A DNA stretch of 64,000 nucleotides from Leptospira kemamanensis (lineage in GTDB: Bacteria; Spirochaetota; Leptospiria; Leptospirales; Leptospiraceae), in assembly GCF_004769665.1 (NCBI RefSeq), contig NZ_RQGG01000005.1:16295-80294 (forward strand). The letters are read 5' to 3'. A model generated the notes under the pieces. It was not told where the DNA came from and searched no databases. It saw only the letters and a program-made list of their open reading frames with translations. Numbering within the stretch: the first letter of the stretch is position 1; each line of letters starts with the position of its first letter. The position numbers and the translations under genes are program-made. Positions 38,840-53,134 of this stretch are shown here, one piece after another.

Positions 38840-40750
38840 TTACTCCTTTAGAACTGCATAAAATTCAGAGGTAAAAGCAGTCCTTTCCCAAGAAATGCCA
38901 ATCCCTTTGGTCATGTTTCTAAGAGCCCCTGAAAAGCCAAGCAGGTTTTCTGCCGATGCATTGGCTTTTAAGTGACTCTTCCCTGCCACAGCCTCAAAGA
39001 TGGACACCACCTTTGCGTTCCTGCGACTTAGATCAGAAAGAACTACACCCAAATGGTTTGCGTCTACCATCACTTCGATCTCAGTGAGGGGACCAACCAA
39101 ATATGTGTTTGACGGAAAACATTCCTTCACTCCTGCAAGTATCGCTACTTTGAGTAAGGTGAGAGTGGTTTGTAAATCACCAGGAGGCATCTCATAGGAG
39201 AGGACTCTTAGTTTTAGACCACAAACTTCCTCACCGTAAAACCCGTGTAAGCAGGCTTCCAAAAAGGACGTTTCTATCGAATGTTTTACTTCTTCCGGAA
39301 GACTTACCTCGAAGGCAATATGCTTCGAAAAATCGGCAGTATCTTCCAGGACTGCGATGAGCGCGCCGCTTGACTTTTGGTCTTCAAAGGCACGATGCTC
39401 TAGGGCAACCTTATGAGACATTTTTTTAAAAAGCTCTAATTTGGCAATGTTTATCGAACTAAAGTTCAGTTTTTTTTCCGTTTTTTCGGAAATTCGCCGG
39501 ATCCCAATTTCTAAATGGAGTTCCCCTCGCCCAAATAGGACAATTTGTCCTGTTTCCTCACGGAGTTCCAGTTGGTATCCAGGGTCTTCCCAAACGAGTT
39601 CCTGTAAGCGACATAACCAAAATTCTTTCTCGGAACTGACGTCTGGCTCTAAGACCACAGAAAAGGGACTGAGTGACCCTTCACTTACTTTGAGCTCTGA
39701 TCCGTGTGGCATAAGTCCCAATTTCTGCACTGGTTTTCCTGGTTCCATTTCCAGGATTTCGTTAGTAAGTAAATAACCTAACTTTCCTTTGGTGAGATTC
39801 CCTTGAGGTTCCCAAGTTTCGGGGTCAACATAAGAAAGACCTTCCTCCCCAACTTTTGCCAACAAAGGATCCCCTTCGGTGATGATTTGGAATGCCTCAT
39901 TGGTGGTCATAGACGCAGTAGGATACACCACCGCATAACGACCCTTTTCCGGATCAGTTCGCCTGGAAAGCACGAGAAATGGGGAAAGGGAGGAAGTCTT
40001 GATTTCCTTAGGATTTGTCCATAAAACCAAATCTAATAACTCTTTTACCCCTACTCCCGTTTTGGCAGATCCGCCATACACGGGATACAGTTTGCCTTCT
40101 CCTGTCCCCTTCTGTAAGGCTTGTTCCGATAGGTTCGAAGATTCCGTTTCTTCCTTCCAATACTGTAAGAGAGATTCTTCATCAAAGGAAAGAATTTCTT
40201 CTTTGGTTGTTTTAGAAAATCTCTCTTCGTTTTCTAAGTAATATTCCCAATCTCCAGTCTTCCCTTTTTGGAACAAGGAAACGGGTGGGACTTGTAAAAT
40301 CTCTTCCAAGGAAACAAGAGTGTCTAAGTATTCTTCTTCAAACCTGTCTAGTTTATTGATAAAAAATACAATGGGAACATTTGCCTTTCGTAATTCTTCA
40401 ATCACTAACCTTGCTTGCGATTGCACAACGGTCCCTGCTTCCAAAATCACAATCGCTGTTTCCATAGCAGGCAGTAAATCAGTGACTTGGTTTCGAAAAT
40501 CAATATGACCTGGAGTGTCGATCAGTTGGATTTCAAAGGATCCAAACTGAGTCTTCCAAGGAACTGCGTGGAAGGTTGTTCGAATGGAGATCCCTCGTTC
40601 AATTTCTTCTTGGAGTTGGTCCGACTCGGTGTTTCCATCTTCAATGGTTCCAATCGCCGAAATTTTTCCTGCTTCGAATAAGATTCGTTCGGTGAGGGTA
40701 GTTTTCCCAGAATCGATATGAGCAAAAATGCCAACTGTGCGGTAAATCAT
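38840..40750 (-). CDS. divergent elongation factor G-family GTPase in the fusA position
   Basis: A 636-residue translational GTPase, shorter than standard EF-G (about 690-710). G1 is AHIDSGKTT (Ser for the usual Ala), switch I RGISI (Ser for the usual Thr), G3 DTPGHIDF and G4 NKLD (132-135). Domain II is strongly diverged, while domains III-V are recognisable (GRGELHLEIGIRRI, SDLSRRNAKVVSIFE, LRNMTKGIG). It sits between rpsG and tuf where fusA is expected. It may be the working EF-G, or a paralogue of the spirochaete spdEFG2 or ribosome-protection kind; I favour a paralogue. The ATG lacks a clear ribosome binding site. Confidence 0.85.
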   Translation of the reverse strand: MIYRTVGIFAHIDSGKTTLTERILFEAGKISAIGTIEDGNTESDQLQEEIERGISIRTTFHAVPWKTQFGSFEIQLIDTPGHIDFRNQVTDLLPAMETAIVILEAGTVVQSQARLVIEELRKANVPIVFFINKLDRFEEEYLDTLVSLEEILQVPPVSLFQKGKTGDWEYYLENEERFSKTTKEEILSFDEESLLQYWKEETESSNLSEQALQKGTGEGKLYPVYGGSAKTGVGVKELLDLVLWTNPKEIKTSSLSPFLVLSRRTDPEKGRYAVVYPTASMTTNEAFQIITEGDPLLAKVGEEGLSYVDPETWEPQGNLTKGKLGYLLTNEILEMEPGKPVQKLGLMPHGSELKVSEGSLSPFSVVLEPDVSSEKEFWLCRLQELVWEDPGYQLELREETGQIVLFGRGELHLEIGIRRISEKTEKKLNFSSINIAKLELFKKMSHKVALEHRAFEDQKSSGALIAVLEDTADFSKHIAFEVSLPEEVKHSIETSFLEACLHGFYGEEVCGLKLRVLSYEMPPGDLQTTLTLLKVAILAGVKECFPSNTYLVGPLTEIEVMVDANHLGVVLSDLSRRNAKVVSIFEAVAGKSHLKANASAENLLGFSGALRNMTKGIGISWERTAFTSEFYAVLKE

Positions 40751-40763
40751 GGTTTATGGGATG

Positions 40764-40792
40764 AGTGTAAAAATAAAAAAGCCAGGTATCAA
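40764..40792 (-). promoter_or_regulatory. candidate promoter of the EF-G-like gene, embedded in a terminator
   Basis: TTGATA (40792-40787) and TACACT (40769-40764) at exactly 17-base spacing. The -35 is the loop plus arm of the rpsG terminator, and the -10 follows its T run. Transcription would begin 5-10 bases before the ATG at 40750, giving a very short leader, consistent with the missing Shine-Dalgarno. Confidence 0.45.
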
Positions 40793-40802
40793 ACCTGGCT
40801 TA
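40774..40802 (-). terminator. rho-independent terminator after rpsG
   Basis: Eight-base arms AGCCAGGT/ACCTGGCT with a five-base loop, followed on the minus strand by a TTTTTTATTTTT run. It is 28 bases after the rpsG stop and separates rpsL-rpsG from the EF-G-like gene, tuf and the S10 operon. Confidence 0.85.
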
Positions 40803-40829
40803 TCAATGTTTGGAATCGAATAAAAGGGA

Positions 40830-41303
40830 TTACCAGCGGTAGTGAGAGAATGCCTTGTTGGCATCTGCCATCTTTCTGATGTCTTCTTTTTTCTTAATCG
40901 CAGATCCTGTGCCTTTTTGTGCTTCCATGAATTCTGCAGCCAATTTGTTTTTCATAGATTTTTCGTTTCTGCCACGGCTATATTTAATCAGCCATCTGAT
41001 TCCAAGTGCAAGACGTCTTTCTGGACGAACTTCGATTGGTACTTGGTAAGTGACACCACCCACTCGGCGGGATTTTACTTCCACTTGTGGTTTTGCATTT
41101 TCCAATGCTTCTTGGAAAACAGCAAAAGGATCTTGTCCTGTTTTTTTCGCAATGACTTCTAATGCATCGTAAAACACTGCTTCAGCGACACTTTTTTTAC
41201 CATCTACCATTAGGCAGTTGATAAACTTAGAAATCACTTTGTCGTTGTATTTTGGATCGCCTTCGATGTGGCGCGGTTCAACTTTTCCTCTTCTTCTAGA
41301 CAT
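40830..41303 (-). CDS. rpsG: 30S ribosomal protein S7
   Basis: S7 (157 residues) nucleates the 30S head. SRRRGKVEPRHIEGDPKYND, EVKSRRVGGVTYQVPIEVRPER and the ANKAFSHYRW end are diagnostic. In E. coli S7 represses rpsG through the rpsL-rpsG gap, but here that gap is only 14 bases. A strong terminator follows. Confidence 0.97.
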   Translation of the reverse strand: MSRRRGKVEPRHIEGDPKYNDKVISKFINCLMVDGKKSVAEAVFYDALEVIAKKTGQDPFAVFQEALENAKPQVEVKSRRVGGVTYQVPIEVRPERRLALGIRWLIKYSRGRNEKSMKNKLAAEFMEAQKGTGSAIKKKEDIRKMADANKAFSHYRW

Positions 41304-41317
41304 ATACCTTTCTCCGA

Positions 41318-41692
41318 TTACGCTTTAGGACGCTTCGCGCCGTATTTAGAACGTCCTTTGCGACGTTTGTCCACACCGAGTGTATCCAGTGTTCCACGAA
41401 TGATATGATAACGAACCCCTGGTAAGTCTTTTACCCTTCCCCCACGGATAAGAACCACGTTGTGTTCTTGGAGGTTATGGCCTTCACCAGGAATATAAGC
41501 AGTCACTTCAATCCCAGTTGTCAAACGAACCCTTGCTACTTTACGGAGCGCGGAGTTTGGTTTTTTAGGAGTGAAAGTCATTACTCTTGTGCAAACTCCA
41601 CGTCTTTGTGGGCATGCCTTTAAAGCGGGAGATTTAGTTCTTTTCTTTTGGTCTTCTCTTCCAATACGGATGAGCTGGTTAATTGTAGGCAT
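41318..41692 (-). CDS. rpsL: 30S ribosomal protein S12
   Basis: S12 (124 residues) controls decoding accuracy. [17 protein letters not shown] at the start; [15 protein letters not shown] and [14 protein letters not shown] retain the Lys residues whose change gives streptomycin resistance in E. coli, so a wild-type, sensitive form is expected. It lies 146 bases after rpoC behind a structured leader. Confidence 0.97.
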   Translation of the reverse strand: MPTINQLIRIGREDQKKRTKSPALKACPQRRGVCTRVMTFTPKKPNSALRKVARVRLTTGIEVTAYIPGEGHNLQEHNVVLIRGGRVKDLPGVRYHIIRGTLDTLGVDKRRKGRSKYGAKRPKA

Positions 41693-41719
41693 TCGATTCC
41701 TTCTTCTACTTCTCTATTT

Positions 41720-41822
41720 AAAAAAATAATGACGTTTTCGTCCAAAATTCCAGATAGGGACATTTTGTAAACGAAAACATGATTTTTGTCCCTAGAAACC
41801 ATCCAAATTGGATGATTTCTAG
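41720..41822 (-). promoter_or_regulatory. structured rpoC-rpsL leader with alternative hairpins
   Basis: Reading the minus strand: first a 13-base-pair hairpin CTAGAAATCATCC/GGATGGTTTCTAG (41822-41792), then GGGACA/TGTCCC arms (41792-41757), then GACG-AAAA-CGTC (41742-41731) followed by ATTATTTTTTT. The segment GTTTTCGT inside the second loop (41778-41771) is complementary to ACGAAAAC (41741-41734) of the last hairpin. The last hairpin could therefore be a terminator opposed by an alternative pairing. Confidence 0.4.
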
Positions 41823-41838
41823 AAAATACTACTTTCGA

Positions 41839-46140
<4,302 letters not shown>

Positions 46141-46154
46141 ACTTTTTCCCTTCC

Positions 46155-49100
46155 CTAAACGTTTTCAATGGTCTCGAATTTGATTTTCTTTTTGTTTTTC
46201 GAGAATTCATCTTCGTAATCAGAGATATCCACTTCCAATCCTTCGGAGTCTTTGATGATGATATCGAGTGCTAGACCTCGGAGTTCCTGCACAAGAACGT
46301 TGAAGGACTCTGGGATACCCGGTTTAATCGAGTGGATACCTTTGACAATCGCTTCGTAAATTCTTGCACGTCCTAACATATCGTCTGACTTAATCGTGAG
46401 TAACTCTTGTAAGGTGTGTGATGCACCATACGCTTCTAGAGCCCAAACTTCCATCTCTCCTAACCTTTGTCCCCCGAACTGCGCCTTACCACCGAGTGGT
46501 TGTTGCGTTACGAGTGAGTAAGGTCCAGTAGACCTTGCATGGATTTTGTCATCCACCAAGTGAGCCAGTTTTAACATGTAAATGTATCCGCAGAAAACTT
46601 GGTTGATGAATTTTTCACCTGTTCTTCCGTCGTATAACTGAAATTTGCTGTTTTCCGGTAGTCCTGCTTTTTGGCAGAATTCGTGAACATCACCTTCTGA
46701 CGCTCCATCAAAAACTGGGGTTTCAAAATTGATCCCTAGTTTTTTAGCAGCGAAACCAAGTTGTGTTTCAAAAATCTGACCGAGGTTCATACGCGAAGGA
46801 ACACCGAGAGGGTTTAGAACGATATCAACTGGAGTTCCGTCTTCCATGTATGGCATATCTTCTTGTGCCATCACACGTGCTACGACCCCTTTGTTTCCGT
46901 GTCGACCCGCCATCTTATCACCCACAAGGAGTTTACGTTTACGAGCAACATACACTTTCACCATTTCTTCCACGCCAGCAGCGAGTTCGTCGCCAGTTTC
47001 ACGGGAATAACGTTTGATATCGATCACAGTTCCTTCAAAACCGTTTGGCATACGAAGTGAGGAATCTCTTACCTCTTTTGCCTTTTCTCCAAAGATGGAG
47101 TGTAATAATTTATATTCTGGAGTGAGGTCAGTTTCCCCTTTAGGAGTCACCATACCCACAAGGATGTCACCAGGTTTTACTTCAGCACCCACACGGATCA
47201 CACCTGACTCATCCAAATCACGGAACGCTTTGTCCGAAAGGTTTGGAATGTCACGAGTGATTTGTTCTTGTCCGAGTTTGGTTTCCCGAGCTTGGATTTC
47301 GAACTCTTCAATGTGGATCGAAGAGAAAACATCGTCTTTGATGATTCGTTCTGAAATTAAAATCGCATCCTCAAAGTTGTAACCTTCCCAAGGCATAAAT
47401 GCCACAAGAACGTTACGTCCGAGAGCCAAATAACCAGCGTCAGTGGAAGGTCCGTTTGCAAGAACAGTTCCCTTTTGCAGGATTTGTCCAAACTCTCCGT
47501 ATTTTTCCCCTTTGATGATTTGTCCAGCTACTGGAGCTCCAACCCCTACTTCTTGCCCTTCTTTGACAACAGCGTGGAATTGAACTTCTTCTGATAGGAC
47601 AAGCTCGTGGATTTCCTTTTCCCCGTTCGGAGTTGTGACTTCGATCCGTTCTTTGGAAACTTTGTTTACTTTCCCACCAGTTGTGGTATGGAGCATCGAT
47701 ACGTTTGGTTTTTGATTAAAACAAGTACCTTGGTTGGTTTTTTTGAATTTGATGAGTGGGTAGTGAACAATCTCTTTGGATTGGTCTTCTTTGATCCAAA
47801 CACCTGTAGCATCCACTTTCGAAACCACACCATCTTTTTTGGCAACAATACAAACCCCTGCGTCATAAGCCGCACGAGCTTCCATTCCTGTTCCCACAAA
47901 AGGTGCTTCTTCTGTGAGAAGTGGCACCGCTTGGCGTTGCATGTTCGAACCCATGAGAGCGCGGTTCGCATCATCATGTTCGAGAAATGGAATGAGGGCC
48001 GTAGATACAGACACTACTTGTAAAGGAGCAAGATCCATGTATTGGATCTCGGATGGGCTACGGAAAGGGAAGTCCCCTCTATGGCGAGTGGAAATGAGTT
48101 TAGAAGTAAATTCTCCCTTCTCATCCACAGTCGAATTCGACTGCGCCATATAGTGGTATTCTTCCTTATCAGCAGTGAGGTATTCTACTTGTTTTTGGAC
48201 TTTTCCGTTTTTCACAAGGCGGTATGGAGTTTCAATGAACCCATAATCGTTGACTCTTGCAAAACTAGACATGGAAAGAATGAGACCAATGTTTGGACCT
48301 TCCGGTGTTTCAATTGGGCACATACGACCATAGTGAGAATAATGAACGTCACGAACTTCGAAACCAGCGCGGTCACGAGAAAGACCACCAGGTCCAAGTG
48401 CGTTTAACCTACGTTTGTGGGTAAGTTCCGCTAGTGGATTGGTTTGGTCCATAAACTGAGACAGTTGCGAAGAACCAAAAAACTCATTGATCACAGCTGT
48501 GATGGGTTTGATGGAAATGAGAAGCTGCGGAGTTTGTTGTTCCGGCTCTTGTACGGTCATTCTTTCTTTGATGACTCGTTCTACCCGAGAGAATCCAAGT
48601 TTCAATTGGTTGGCAATGAGCTCACCCACGGAACGGATCCTTCTGTTTCCTAAGTGGTCAATATCATCTGGGTAGTAGTTTTCTGCCTCAGACATAAGCA
48701 TCACTAGGTAACGAACCGTTTCAATGATGTCTTGTTTTCTTAAAACACGATCATCCGCTTTTGAAAATTCTTTTGGATTGTTGAATTCAAATTTACTATT
48801 GATTTTGTAACGGCCAACGATTCCTAAATCAAACGTTTTAGGAGAGAAAAAGAGCCTTTTTAGTTCTGCTTCTGCGTTTTCAATCGTAGAAGGTTCACCC
48901 GGACGCATGATGGTGTGAAATTTTTTCACCGCATCTTCGTAGTCGTTGACTCCGTCTTTTTCAAGGCAGTTGATGAGAACTGGATTGTCTTTTCCTTTTG
49001 GAAATTCAATGACATCCACTTCTTTTACTTTCATCTCACGAAGGATAGAGATATTGTCTTCGTTGATTTTGGAACCAGCATCGAGCATAACCTCGCCCGT

Positions 49101-49841
49101 TTCCATGTTGATGATATCAGCGATGGTTCGTCGACCAATGAGACGTTTGAGGTCTTTTGGATTCGCACCCGCAATTTTCATTTTGGAAGAACCGTAGAAG
49201 AGTCGTAATACTTCTTCGTTTGTTCCCATTCCCATTGCTTTCACAAGAAGGGTTGCTGGGAATTTTTTCTTACGATCGATTTTGGCAACAAGGATTCCCT
49301 TATTGTCCATCTCAAATTCTAACCAAGATCCTCGGTAAGGAATCACACGCGCAGAAAAAGTGTCTCGTGCTTGGTCATAAGAAAAGAAAATACCAGGAGA
49401 TCTGTGTAACTGACTTACCACTACCCTTTCTGCACCATTGATGATGAAGGTTCCGTGATCGGTCATCACAGGAAGGTCACCCATATAGACATTTTGTTCC
49501 CGGATTTCTCCAGTGTCTTTGATGATGAGACGGATGACTGCTTTTAATGGAACAGCATAAGAAGAATCAGTGTCTTTGCACTCTTGTGGATCACGTTTCG
49601 GTTCCCCCAAGATGTAATGGCCATATTCCATGACCATATCGTTGTTTGGTGATTCGATTGGGAAGGATTCGCGGAATACCGCTTCTAACCCTTGGTTCAA
49701 ACGTTTAGTCGGATCTTTCACTTCCGACTGGAGAAACCAATCAAAGGATTTTTTCTGTACGTAGATAAGATTAGGAAGTAAATTGAGGTCGGTAATTTTA
49801 CCGAAATTTACCCGGTTTCTAATTTGCATTCGGGTATGCAT
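46155..49841 (-). CDS. rpoB: RNA polymerase beta subunit
   Basis: RpoB (1228 residues). The rifampicin pocket [20 protein letters not shown] then [20 protein letters not shown] is clear, with Asn480 where E. coli has Ser531, a substitution reported for naturally rifampicin-resistant spirochaetes. The C-terminal [20 protein letters not shown] and the basic end [11 protein letters not shown] are intact. ATG at 49841 has GGGAGAG upstream; a second ATG lies four codons in. An attenuator-like hairpin lies between rplL and this gene. Confidence 0.98.
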   Translation of the reverse strand: MHTRMQIRNRVNFGKITDLNLLPNLIYVQKKSFDWFLQSEVKDPTKRLNQGLEAVFRESFPIESPNNDMVMEYGHYILGEPKRDPQECKDTDSSYAVPLKAVIRLIIKDTGEIREQNVYMGDLPVMTDHGTFIINGAERVVVSQLHRSPGIFFSYDQARDTFSARVIPYRGSWLEFEMDNKGILVAKIDRKKKFPATLLVKAMGMGTNEEVLRLFYGSSKMKIAGANPKDLKRLIGRRTIADIINMETGEVMLDAGSKINEDNISILREMKVKEVDVIEFPKGKDNPVLINCLEKDGVNDYEDAVKKFHTIMRPGEPSTIENAEAELKRLFFSPKTFDLGIVGRYKINSKFEFNNPKEFSKADDRVLRKQDIIETVRYLVMLMSEAENYYPDDIDHLGNRRIRSVGELIANQLKLGFSRVERVIKERMTVQEPEQQTPQLLISIKPITAVINEFFGSSQLSQFMDQTNPLAELTHKRRLNALGPGGLSRDRAGFEVRDVHYSHYGRMCPIETPEGPNIGLILSMSSFARVNDYGFIETPYRLVKNGKVQKQVEYLTADKEEYHYMAQSNSTVDEKGEFTSKLISTRHRGDFPFRSPSEIQYMDLAPLQVVSVSTALIPFLEHDDANRALMGSNMQRQAVPLLTEEAPFVGTGMEARAAYDAGVCIVAKKDGVVSKVDATGVWIKEDQSKEIVHYPLIKFKKTNQGTCFNQKPNVSMLHTTTGGKVNKVSKERIEVTTPNGEKEIHELVLSEEVQFHAVVKEGQEVGVGAPVAGQIIKGEKYGEFGQILQKGTVLANGPSTDAGYLALGRNVLVAFMPWEGYNFEDAILISERIIKDDVFSSIHIEEFEIQARETKLGQEQITRDIPNLSDKAFRDLDESGVIRVGAEVKPGDILVGMVTPKGETDLTPEYKLLHSIFGEKAKEVRDSSLRMPNGFEGTVIDIKRYSRETGDELAAGVEEMVKVYVARKRKLLVGDKMAGRHGNKGVVARVMAQEDMPYMEDGTPVDIVLNPLGVPSRMNLGQIFETQLGFAAKKLGINFETPVFDGASEGDVHEFCQKAGLPENSKFQLYDGRTGEKFINQVFCGYIYMLKLAHLVDDKIHARSTGPYSLVTQQPLGGKAQFGGQRLGEMEVWALEAYGASHTLQELLTIKSDDMLGRARIYEAIVKGIHSIKPGIPESFNVLVQELRGLALDIIIKDSEGLEVDISDYEDEFSKNKKKIKFETIENV

Positions 49842-49888
49842 GGAATACTCTCCCTAGAGACGTCAAAATAATAGATGGTATGATAAAC

Positions 49889-49929
49889 GAAAAAATAGAG
49901 GTGGGGACGCCTACGGCCTCCCTGCCTCT
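49889..49929 (-). terminator. attenuator-like hairpin between rplL and rpoB
   Basis: On the minus strand AGAGG ... CCTCT (49929-49925 with 49901-49897) encloses further pairs GGGA/TCCC and GCC/GGC with small internal mismatches, followed by ATTTTTTCG. Position and form match the partial terminator that lowers rpoBC expression relative to rplJL in other bacteria. Confidence 0.6.
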
Positions 49930-49966
49930 AAGTTTTTGAAGACTGGGTTTAAAAATTGGCAACCGA

Positions 49967-50350
49967 TTAACCGGCAGCAGCAACTTCTACTTGAGCCCCA
50001 ACACCTTCGAGTTTTTTCTTAATATCAGCAGCTTCATCTTTAGAAACCCCTTCTTTCACTGATTTTCCACCAGCTTCTACAAGAGTTTTCGCATCTGCTA
50101 ATCCAAGACCAGTGATTTCGCGAACGAGTTTAATAACGTCGATCTTTTTGTCACCGTGTGCTTTCAAGATAACATTGAAAGTTGCTGGTTCTTCAGCAGC
50201 AGCAGCGCCACCACCTGCACCCGCAACAGCCGCTACCGCAACCGGTGCAGCAGCAGAAATCCCGAATTTCTCCTCCATCTTTTTCACTAGGTCAGCAGCC
50301 TGAACTAATGTAAGACTTCCAATTTGTTCTAATAGCGCGTCAACAGACAT
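49967..50350 (-). CDS. rplL: 50S ribosomal protein L7/L12
   Basis: L7/L12 (127 residues) forms the stalk that recruits GTPase factors. The N-terminal dimer domain, an Ala/Gly/Val-rich hinge ([21 protein letters not shown]) and the C-terminal [20 protein letters not shown] factor-binding helix are all present. It follows rplJ by 35 bases. Confidence 0.98.
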   Translation of the reverse strand: MSVDALLEQIGSLTLVQAADLVKKMEEKFGISAAAPVAVAAVAGAGGGAAAAEEPATFNVILKAHGDKKIDVIKLVREITGLGLADAKTLVEAGGKSVKEGVSKDEAADIKKKLEGVGAQVEVAAAG

Positions 50351-50385
50351 CTATATTCTCCTTATCCTACTAATCACTATGATTA

Positions 50386-50919
50386 CTAATTGCCGTTTTT
50401 CTCGGCTACAGCATTGATGGCGCGTGCCAATGATGCCATGATTTGATTGATTCCAGAAGCAATTTGCGTTGCAGGAGCATTGATCCCACGAGCCACTTGC
50501 GCAAGAAGTTCTTGTTTGGACGGAAGTCCAGCAATCGCCTCTACTCCAGACTTACCCAAAACCTCACCGTCCATATAGCCGGTTTTGATTTCGAGTTCCT
50601 TCTTATCTTTTGCAAAGTCCTTACAAACTTTTGCTACTGCTGGAAGTGCATCCAGAGAGAAAATAGCTGCAAGTGGTCCTTTGTAAACATCCCCAAAATC
50701 AATGGAGTTGTTTTTATGTTCAGAAGACTCTTTTAATGCTCTGAGGAATAGGTTGTTTTTAATCACCTTCATCTCAGATCCTTCCTTGCGAAGTTTCGCA
50801 CGAAGGTTGGACATATCTTCAACAGTTAAACCGCTGTAAGATGCTAAAATAAAGTTAGGTCGTTTTTCCAAACGAGTCTTTAGTTCTGTTACTGCTTCAA
50901 TTTTAGATGGATTTGCCAT
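50386..50919 (-). CDS. rplJ: 50S ribosomal protein L10
   Basis: L10 (177 residues) anchors L12 dimers to 23S r[27 protein letters not shown] N-terminus and the long C-terminal helix for L12 binding are seen. In many bacteria L10 represses its own operon from a leader before rplJ; only 12 bases separate it from rplA here, so no such leader fits. Confidence 0.97.
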   Translation of the reverse strand: MANPSKIEAVTELKTRLEKRPNFILASYSGLTVEDMSNLRAKLRKEGSEMKVIKNNLFLRALKESSEHKNNSIDFGDVYKGPLAAIFSLDALPAVAKVCKDFAKDKKELEIKTGYMDGEVLGKSGVEAIAGLPSKQELLAQVARGINAPATQIASGINQIMASLARAINAVAEKNGN

Positions 50920-50931
50920 TGTTCTTACTCG

Positions 50932-51624
50932 TTATATGTTCGCGTTTACTAGTTCTTTTACATCGACTTTTACGCCGATTCCCATAGTTGCTGCAACAGA
51001 GAAAGACTTGAGGTAATCACCTTTCGCATCGGAAGGTTTGTCTTTCATAAGTGCTGCTACTACAGCGTTGATGTTGTCAGAAAGTTTGTCATCAGAGAAG
51101 GAACATTTGCCTACCCCTAAGTGAACCACTCCCCCTTTGTCAGGACGATACTCGATACGACCTGCTTTGAGTTCTTTCACTGCTTTAGATACATCAGTGG
51201 TTACAGTTCCTGCCTTTGGTTTTGGCATAAGTCCTTTACGACCAAGAACTGGACCCAGTTTACCAACTTCCTTCATCATATCAGGAGTTGCCACACAAGC
51301 GTCAAAATCAGTCCATCCACCAGAAACTTTTTCAATGAGGTCCATATCGCCAACAAAATCAGCACCAGCTTCTCTTGCTTCGTTTTGTTTGTCTCCTTTG
51401 CAGAAAACCAAAACCTTAATTGTTTTTCCAGTTCCGTGTGGAAGAGAGATCGTCCCTCTTACGTTTTGGAGAGATTTATAATTGATTTTAGTCGAGATCT
51501 CTAAAGTTCCATCGAACTTTGAGTAACTGGTCGCTTTCGCTAAACCGACTGCCTCACCAAGGGTATAAACCTTTGTGCGATCGACTTTTTCTTTGAGTTG
51601 GATGTACTTTTTGCCGCGTTTCAT
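50932..51624 (-). CDS. rplA: 50S ribosomal protein L1
   Basis: L1 (230 residues) forms the mobile L1 stalk for E-site tRNA release. YTLGEAVGLAKATSYSKFDG, LPHGTGKTIKVLVF, and LGPVLGRKGLMPKPKAGTVT are diagnostic. L1 commonly represses rplK-rplA by binding a stalk mimic; none was confirmed here. It follows rplK by 25 bases. Confidence 0.97.
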   Translation of the reverse strand: MKRGKKYIQLKEKVDRTKVYTLGEAVGLAKATSYSKFDGTLEISTKINYKSLQNVRGTISLPHGTGKTIKVLVFCKGDKQNEAREAGADFVGDMDLIEKVSGGWTDFDACVATPDMMKEVGKLGPVLGRKGLMPKPKAGTVTTDVSKAVKELKAGRIEYRPDKGGVVHLGVGKCSFSDDKLSDNINAVVAALMKDKPSDAKGDYLKSFSVAATMGIGVKVDVKELVNANI

Positions 51625-51649
51625 GACTTCGGTTCCCGTTTCTTAATGA

Positions 51650-52075
51650 TTACTCGACGTTAACACCCATGGAACGACAAGTTCCAGCAATGATTTTCAC
51701 TGCCGCTTCCATATCGTTTGCATTGAGGTCTTCCATCTTCGTTTTTGCAATTTCTTCTAGTTGTGCGCGTTTGATTGTTCCCACTTTTACAGTGTGAGGA
51801 GTGGCGGATCCACCAGGAATCCCAAGTGCCTTCATGACAAGAAGAGCTGCTGGAGGAGATTTAGTGACGAAAGTGAAACTTCTGTCTGAATAAACAGTGA
51901 TCACCACTGGGAGTTTAAGACCCATTTGGTTTTTCGATCTTTCATTGAACTGTTTACAAAATTCCATGATATTGAGGCCAGCCTGACCAAGTGCAGGACC
52001 TACCGGAGGAGCTGGGTTTGCTTTCCCTGCTTCTACTTGGAGTTTAATTTGTTTTACTACTTTCTTTGCAGCCAT
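51650..52075 (-). CDS. rplK: 50S ribosomal protein L11
   Basis: L11 (141 residues) of the GTPase-associated centre and stringent response sensing. [42 protein letters not shown] and the C-terminal [20 protein letters not shown] are diagnostic, with the Pro-rich hinge intact. It follows nusG by 39 bases. Confidence 0.97.
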   Translation of the reverse strand: MAAKKVVKQIKLQVEAGKANPAPPVGPALGQAGLNIMEFCKQFNERSKNQMGLKLPVVITVYSDRSFTFVTKSPPAALLVMKALGIPGGSATPHTVKVGTIKRAQLEEIAKTKMEDLNANDMEAAVKIIAGTCRSMGVNVE

Positions 52076-52114
52076 CTCGTTTCAAGTTCCTTACTAAAAG
52101 TCAATCTATCAGTT

Positions 52115-52669
52115 CTATTGTTCCGATTTTACTTGGAGGTAATCCAACTCAACCGGAGTGGATCTTCCAAAAATTTCAACTCGAACACGAAGCCTTCCCT
52201 TATCAGGAAAAATTTCATCTACAAGCCCTGTGAAATTTGCAAACGGACCATCTATAATTTTCAATGTCTCGCCTACTTTAAAGAGGAAACGTGGTCGGGA
52301 TACTTCTTCCGATTCCACACTTCCTACATCACTAAAGAGATTTTTGATCTCATCAAGTGAAAGAGGTTCCGGACCTTTTCCTTTTCCACCTACAAAGGTA
52401 GATACAGAAGGAAGGTTTTGGATTTTAAATCGAAGGTCATCTGTCATGTTCATCTCAACGAGAACATAACCCGGCATCAATTTCTTCTTTGTGACCTTCT
52501 TTTTGCCGTTTTTCATTTCGGCAACTTCCATCGAAGGAATTTTCACCGAAAAGATTTGGTCTTCCAGCTTTTGTTGTTGGACCATCTTTTCAATGTTAGT
52601 TTTCACCTTATTCTCGTGACCGGAATAAGTCTGAAGCACATACCATTTTTTATCTAAAGAATCGCCCAC
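52115..52669 (-). CDS. nusG: transcription elongation/termination factor NusG
   Basis: NusG (184 residues) couples RNA polymerase to ribosomes and Rho. The N-terminal KWYVLQTYSGHENKVKTNIE, MPGYVLVEM and the C-terminal KOW domain FKVGETLKIIDGPFANFTGLVDEI are present. It starts 9 bases after secE. A normal spacing and length indicate the housekeeping copy. Confidence 0.97.
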   Translation of the reverse strand: MGDSLDKKWYVLQTYSGHENKVKTNIEKMVQQQKLEDQIFSVKIPSMEVAEMKNGKKKVTKKKLMPGYVLVEMNMTDDLRFKIQNLPSVSTFVGGKGKGPEPLSLDEIKNLFSDVGSVESEEVSRPRFLFKVGETLKIIDGPFANFTGLVDEIFPDKGRLRVRVEIFGRSTPVELDYLQVKSEQ

Positions 52670-52678
52670 TAACTTTAC

Positions 52679-52867
52679 CTATGTTCCTAATGCCCAGAAC
52701 CACTTTAACAGTTTCAGGAAAACAAAATCCGAAGCTGATAAAAATAGGGAAAAAATAAATACTGTAACTAGGACTACAACGGTAGAACTCACTACTTCTT
52801 GGCGCGTAGGCCAATGTACTTTCTCAAGTTCTGCTTTACATTCCTGAATGAAACTCGTAGCTTTCAT
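52679..52867 (-). CDS. secE: protein translocase subunit SecE
   Basis: A 62-residue minimal SecE with one membrane helix: [20 protein letters not shown] is the conserved amphipathic segment, then [22 protein letters not shown] spans the membrane. It clamps SecY. AAGGA lies just before the ATG. Between it and tRNA-Trp there are only 38 bases; rpmG (L33), common here in other bacteria, is absent. Confidence 0.95.
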   Translation of the reverse strand: MKATSFIQECKAELEKVHWPTRQEVVSSTVVVLVTVFIFSLFLSASDFVFLKLLKWFWALGT

Positions 52868-52905
52868 TGATCCTTGTCCTGTTCTCTAATTCTATATTCC
52901 GTAGT

Positions 52906-52979
<74 letters not shown>

Positions 52980-52984
52980 AAACA

Positions 52985-53058
<74 letters not shown>

Positions 53059-53104
53059 ACGTTTCCCACCCAAGCGCGGGTTTCCAAGCGAGGCTAGGTT
53101 TTTT

Positions 53105-53134
53105 ACACTATTTTAAATGAGGCTCATTGGTCAA
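53105..53134 (-). promoter_or_regulatory. promoter of tRNA-Thr/tRNA-Trp-secE-nusG unit
   Basis: TTGACC (53134-53129) and TAGTGT (53110-53105) at 18-base spacing, about 50 bases before tRNA-Thr. The -35 is the same hexamer as before tRNA-Lys. The transcribed leader is GC-richer than the surroundings. Confidence 0.45.
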
